DNA from: Nymphaea colorata
Lineage: Eukaryota; Streptophyta; Magnoliopsida; Nymphaeales; Nymphaeaceae
Length of the DNA stretch: 64,000 bases
Reading direction: 5' to 3'
Assembly (NCBI RefSeq): GCF_008831285.2
Contig: NC_045139.1
Span: 27,929,808 to 27,993,807, forward strand
In this document: piece after piece, positions 61,626 through 64,000 of the stretch
Position numbering within the stretch: position 1 is the stretch's first letter
How the letters are laid out: each line of letters begins with the position of its first letter
The notes under the pieces: generated by a model
What the model saw: the letters and a program-made list of their open reading frames with translations, nothing else
Databases searched by the model: none
Told to the model about the DNA's origin: nothing
Program-made: the position numbers and the translations under genes

Positions 61626-62592
61626 TGAATCATGAATGAGAGTCAAGTCAAGAGTGCTTTCATTTTATATGTATCAAAAACTTAAGAGTTATGAATCTAT
61701 GGTTGTTGAACACTTGATTGAATGTTTTATGACTTTATCACTTTATGGCTTATGGCCTTATACTTTGTTGAATGATATTGTATTATTGTTATGAATTTTG
61801 ATGTTTATGAATGATGAACGCGTAAGTTTATAGCAATAATAAGTCTATCATTATCTCAAACATGTTTTCTATTGACAATTTATTATTTTTAATTTTTTCT
61901 GAATTTTTTATGAATTTTTTGAAATTTTTTAATTTTTTTTTGATTTATTAATAATTTTTTTAAAAAAATTACAATACGGTTACGATACGTTACGATACGG
62001 CGTATCTTAAAGCCCGATCGATACGGCTTACGATACGCGTTCTACAACATTGCGTCGAACAGAACAGACACACACAAAACAAACGTCGGACAATAAGAAC
62101 ATAGTGTTCTGTTCCTAAAATCATCAAACGGTGACAAGGAACATTATTGTCCATGAGAACAAGACAGTAGTGTAATGGACAGGACAACCTGTATGTTCTG
62201 TTCTAATGGACAGCAACCAAACGACCTCTTAGAGGTCGTTTGATAGGCATGGAACAAGGAGGAACAGAATGATAAGTTCTGTTTTTTTAAAATACGATCA
62301 AACGCTAGCCGCAAGACAAGGCGGACATTGGGACAAGGGGTATAAATTTCACCCCTGTCCTGAAGTGTTTCAAGGGTAAGGAAGGAACAGAGAGGATAGT
62401 ATACGACTCGGTTTCTTCGACTCTTTTTACTGTCCTCTCTCCCTCCCTCAACTTCTCGTGCTGCCCTCTCTCCCCCTCTCGCTGTTCTGAGCTAGGAATG
62501 GTTTTAATCCCTAATGTCTTTACTTCCTATTTCTCATCTCTCCCGAGGCACTTGCCCTCTAACTCTTTGCCTTGCATGATCGATCGGTTATC

Positions 62593-62937
62593 CATGATAC
62601 CAAGAATCCAGAGAGGAATGAGCCGGAGGAGGTGACATCAGAGGCTGCGAGAGACGACGAGGACACCACAACAGTTGTGCAGCCGATTATCAATCTTGAG
62701 GAGGACGCAAAAGTTCTTCTCAATATGTAAGTGAAGGAAGCCTTCCGATAGCTGGTTTGGGCTTTAGGCCTCTTCAAGCGTAAGGGTCTTATGCCGATGT
62801 GGTTGTCTTTTTCTGGAAAGCGAAGCTTTATCGGTTCGATAAAAAGGGAAATCAATGGCAAGAGAGGGGTCGGGAACGTGAAGCTCCTAAAGCTCTTGAT
62901 TTCATGTGTATTTGTTAAATCTGGTGCAAGTTATGGC
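62593..62937 (+). pseudogene. RANBP1: Ran-binding protein 1 (RanBP1) fragment, broken
   Basis: The first part reads EPEEVTSEAARDDED then VVQPIINLEEDAKV, like the acidic N-terminus of plant RanBP1 leading into its 'LEEV' segment. After a stop at about 62728 the frame resumes with WKAKLYRFDKKGNQWQERG, the characteristic start of the Ran-binding domain. A one-base loss follows, then GVGNVKLLK and, after an internal deletion, CVFVKSG. Intact RanBP1 helps dissociate RanGTP from export complexes in the cytoplasm. This copy lacks most of the Ran-binding domain and cannot work. The placement between paired inverted ends suggests capture by a transposon. Confidence 0.85.
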
Positions 62938-63393
62938 TAGATTTTTAGGTAACATTATAACACAGACCAGTTGTTTTCCTTCCTTTTACATTGTCTAGTT
63001 TGTGGCTTTGCTTCAAACCAACATCGATTAAACTTTGCACCAACTATACATGAATTACAATAAGAATAAATAGATTTGGGGCCTTTTTATATTTTGCATC
63101 GGTTGTTGAGAGATGACCATTTGTTGCGCAGAAAAAGTTTGGTGAAATGTGTGCACAGAAAATGTTTGGTAAAAGTATACGTTTCATTGATGATTTATCA
63201 TTTTAAGTATGAGTTTTTTTTTTATTTGCAGATGGAAAGTCATGAAAGAGAAAAAAGATGGAGATGGAGGTGAAGCTAATTACTTGATGGATCATGAATT
63301 TTGTTGTATGTTTAAGGATTGATTGTAATAAGTTATTATTTTAGTCATGTAAGCAACTAGTCAATGTAGAATTTGTATTATTTTTGTTTAATT

Positions 63394-63394
63394 A

Positions 63395-63436
<42 letters not shown>

Positions 63437-63457
63437 TTCTTTCTTTCTTTCTCTCTT

Positions 63458-63501
<44 letters not shown>
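63394..63501. repeat. (CT)n/(CTTT)n/(TA)n microsatellite
   Basis: CT repeats, then CTTT units, more CT and eleven or so TA units. Lies within candidate element B. Confidence 0.96.
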
Positions 63502-63724
63502 GTGTGCTCACTAGCATTGAAAACAAGAGAAAACAAAATAAAAAGAAAATGCTAGACAGAACAAATTGATGCAATTCAAACGCTAAACAGAAAGGGCATA
63601 GTTTTCTATTTTTAAAATTATTAAACAGTGGACAAAAGACATCATTGATAAGACATATAAAATAGTGGTGTGGTGGATATGACATCCTGTCCTGTCTAAT
63701 AAAACAATTATCAAACAACCTCTA

Positions 63725-64000
63725 ATGGATACACGAAAGGTGGGCAAACAAAATTCCCTCTCGTCCTTCCCCCATACGGGCACCACCGTCGGGCAGTGGG
63801 AGGCATGACTCCCCCTTCTTTCCTCTCTCATGATAGTGATAGAAGAAGGAAAGGAAGGCGGTAAGAGGAACCTCTCTACTTGCCGGTGGCAAGAACAACC
63901 ATCGATGTGTGTGTTATATATATATACAAGACTTCAATAATAATTTTAAAAAAAGATAGATATCAAAGAACTGCTAACCTAAGCTAAGACTTATATATAT
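63725..64000. other. Window end, no gene recognised
   Basis: CT-rich to mixed sequence after element B, with a short TATATATA run near 63916. Nothing recognised. Confidence 0.4.

Larger units (their letters stand above)
58302..62052 (+). mobile_element. hAT-superfamily DNA transposon (hAT-2)
   Basis: Ends TAATGTTGTACG and (reverse complement of the right end) CAATGTTGTAGAACG; 8-bp target duplication CGTCAAAC / CGTCGAAC (58294-58301 and 62053-62060), 7 of 8 matching. Subterminal regions are dense in GTATCG/CGATAC motifs, including palindromes (ATCGTACGATAC). One transposase gene lies on the plus strand with the same exon plan as hAT-1, to which it is related but clearly diverged. Confidence 0.94.
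49111..62229. mobile_element. Candidate TIR element A carrying a PPR pseudogene, split by copia-3 and hAT-2
   Basis: Left end AGAAGTCGTTTGATAGCC (49111); right end, reverse-complemented, AGAGGTCGTTTGGTTGC (ending 62229); a TA dinucleotide on each side. Subtracting copia-3 and hAT-2 with their target duplications leaves about 2.4 kb, which includes the PPR pseudogene. The inner flanks of both ends share GAACAGAACA-type sequence. Pairing these two ends is my inference; they could instead belong to two separate small elements. Superfamily not assigned. Confidence 0.45.
62232..63722. mobile_element. Candidate TIR element B carrying a RanBP1 fragment
   Basis: Left end GAGGTCGTTTGATAGGCATG (62232); right end, reverse-complemented, GAGGTTGTTTGATAATTG (ending 63722), matching 13 of the first 14 bases; TA on both sides (62230-62231 and 63723-63724). 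Length 1,491 bp. The left end resembles that of element A, and the right-end flank resembles A's right flank (GGACA...TGTCCTGTC type text). It sits directly against element A, sharing a TA. Contains a broken RanBP1-like sequence and a microsatellite. Confidence 0.5.

Noticed and set aside
63210-63275. Short ATG frame MESHEREKRWRWR after a TTTGCAG acceptor-like site as a last RanBP1 exon
   Set aside because: Thirteen residues with no match that I recognise in RanBP1; too short to support.

Overview
This window is nuclear DNA of a flowering plant. The evidence is spliced genes with GT/AG introns, a plant YTH (ECT-type) m6A reader, a plant Raf-like kinase of the STY13 type, P-class PPR and CNL-type LRR sequences, Ty1/copia elements primed by initiator tRNA-Met, L1-type LINEs, plant hAT transposons and a satellite array. 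I cannot name the species. The long introns loaded with nested elements suggest a mid-sized or large, repeat-rich genome.

Only two genes look intact. On the + strand, the 3' part of an ECT/YTHDF-like gene occupies 122-13578. Its last intron is 10.7 kb because it holds an 8.85-kb copia element (3520-12369), which itself carries a 3.4-kb hAT element (5677-9119) and a 265-bp MITE-like element (about 10475-10739). On the - strand, a complete two-coding-exon STY13-like protein kinase lies at 42381-46922, with a probable 5'UTR exon near 47582-47730.

From 13.6 to 40 kb the DNA is repeat territory: a LINE scrap, a decayed copia element (15111-19747) carrying a small hAT derivative, then about 12.5 kb of a diverged satellite with a unit of about 170 bp. 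The satellite changes orientation four times and surrounds a 5'-truncated, frameshifted disease-resistance-type LRR relic (22481-24779). L1 LINE debris with a 333-bp tandem duplication follows (35431-39300).

From 49 to 64 kb there is a second nest. A young copia element (49364-56287; 338-bp LTRs with three differences, perfect 5-bp target duplication) and a second hAT element (58302-62052) sit inside what may be a terminal-inverted-repeat element (49111-62229) that also contains a PPR pseudogene. Directly beside it, a second element with the same type of ends (62232-63722) carries a broken RanBP1-like fragment. These two gene-carrying elements and the dimeric satellite around the LRR relic are the most interesting structures here.

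No tRNA, rRNA, CRISPR, organellar or bacterial features were found. Coordinates of exons, LTRs and target duplications were read by eye from the sequence; family assignments come from recognised protein motifs, not database searches.
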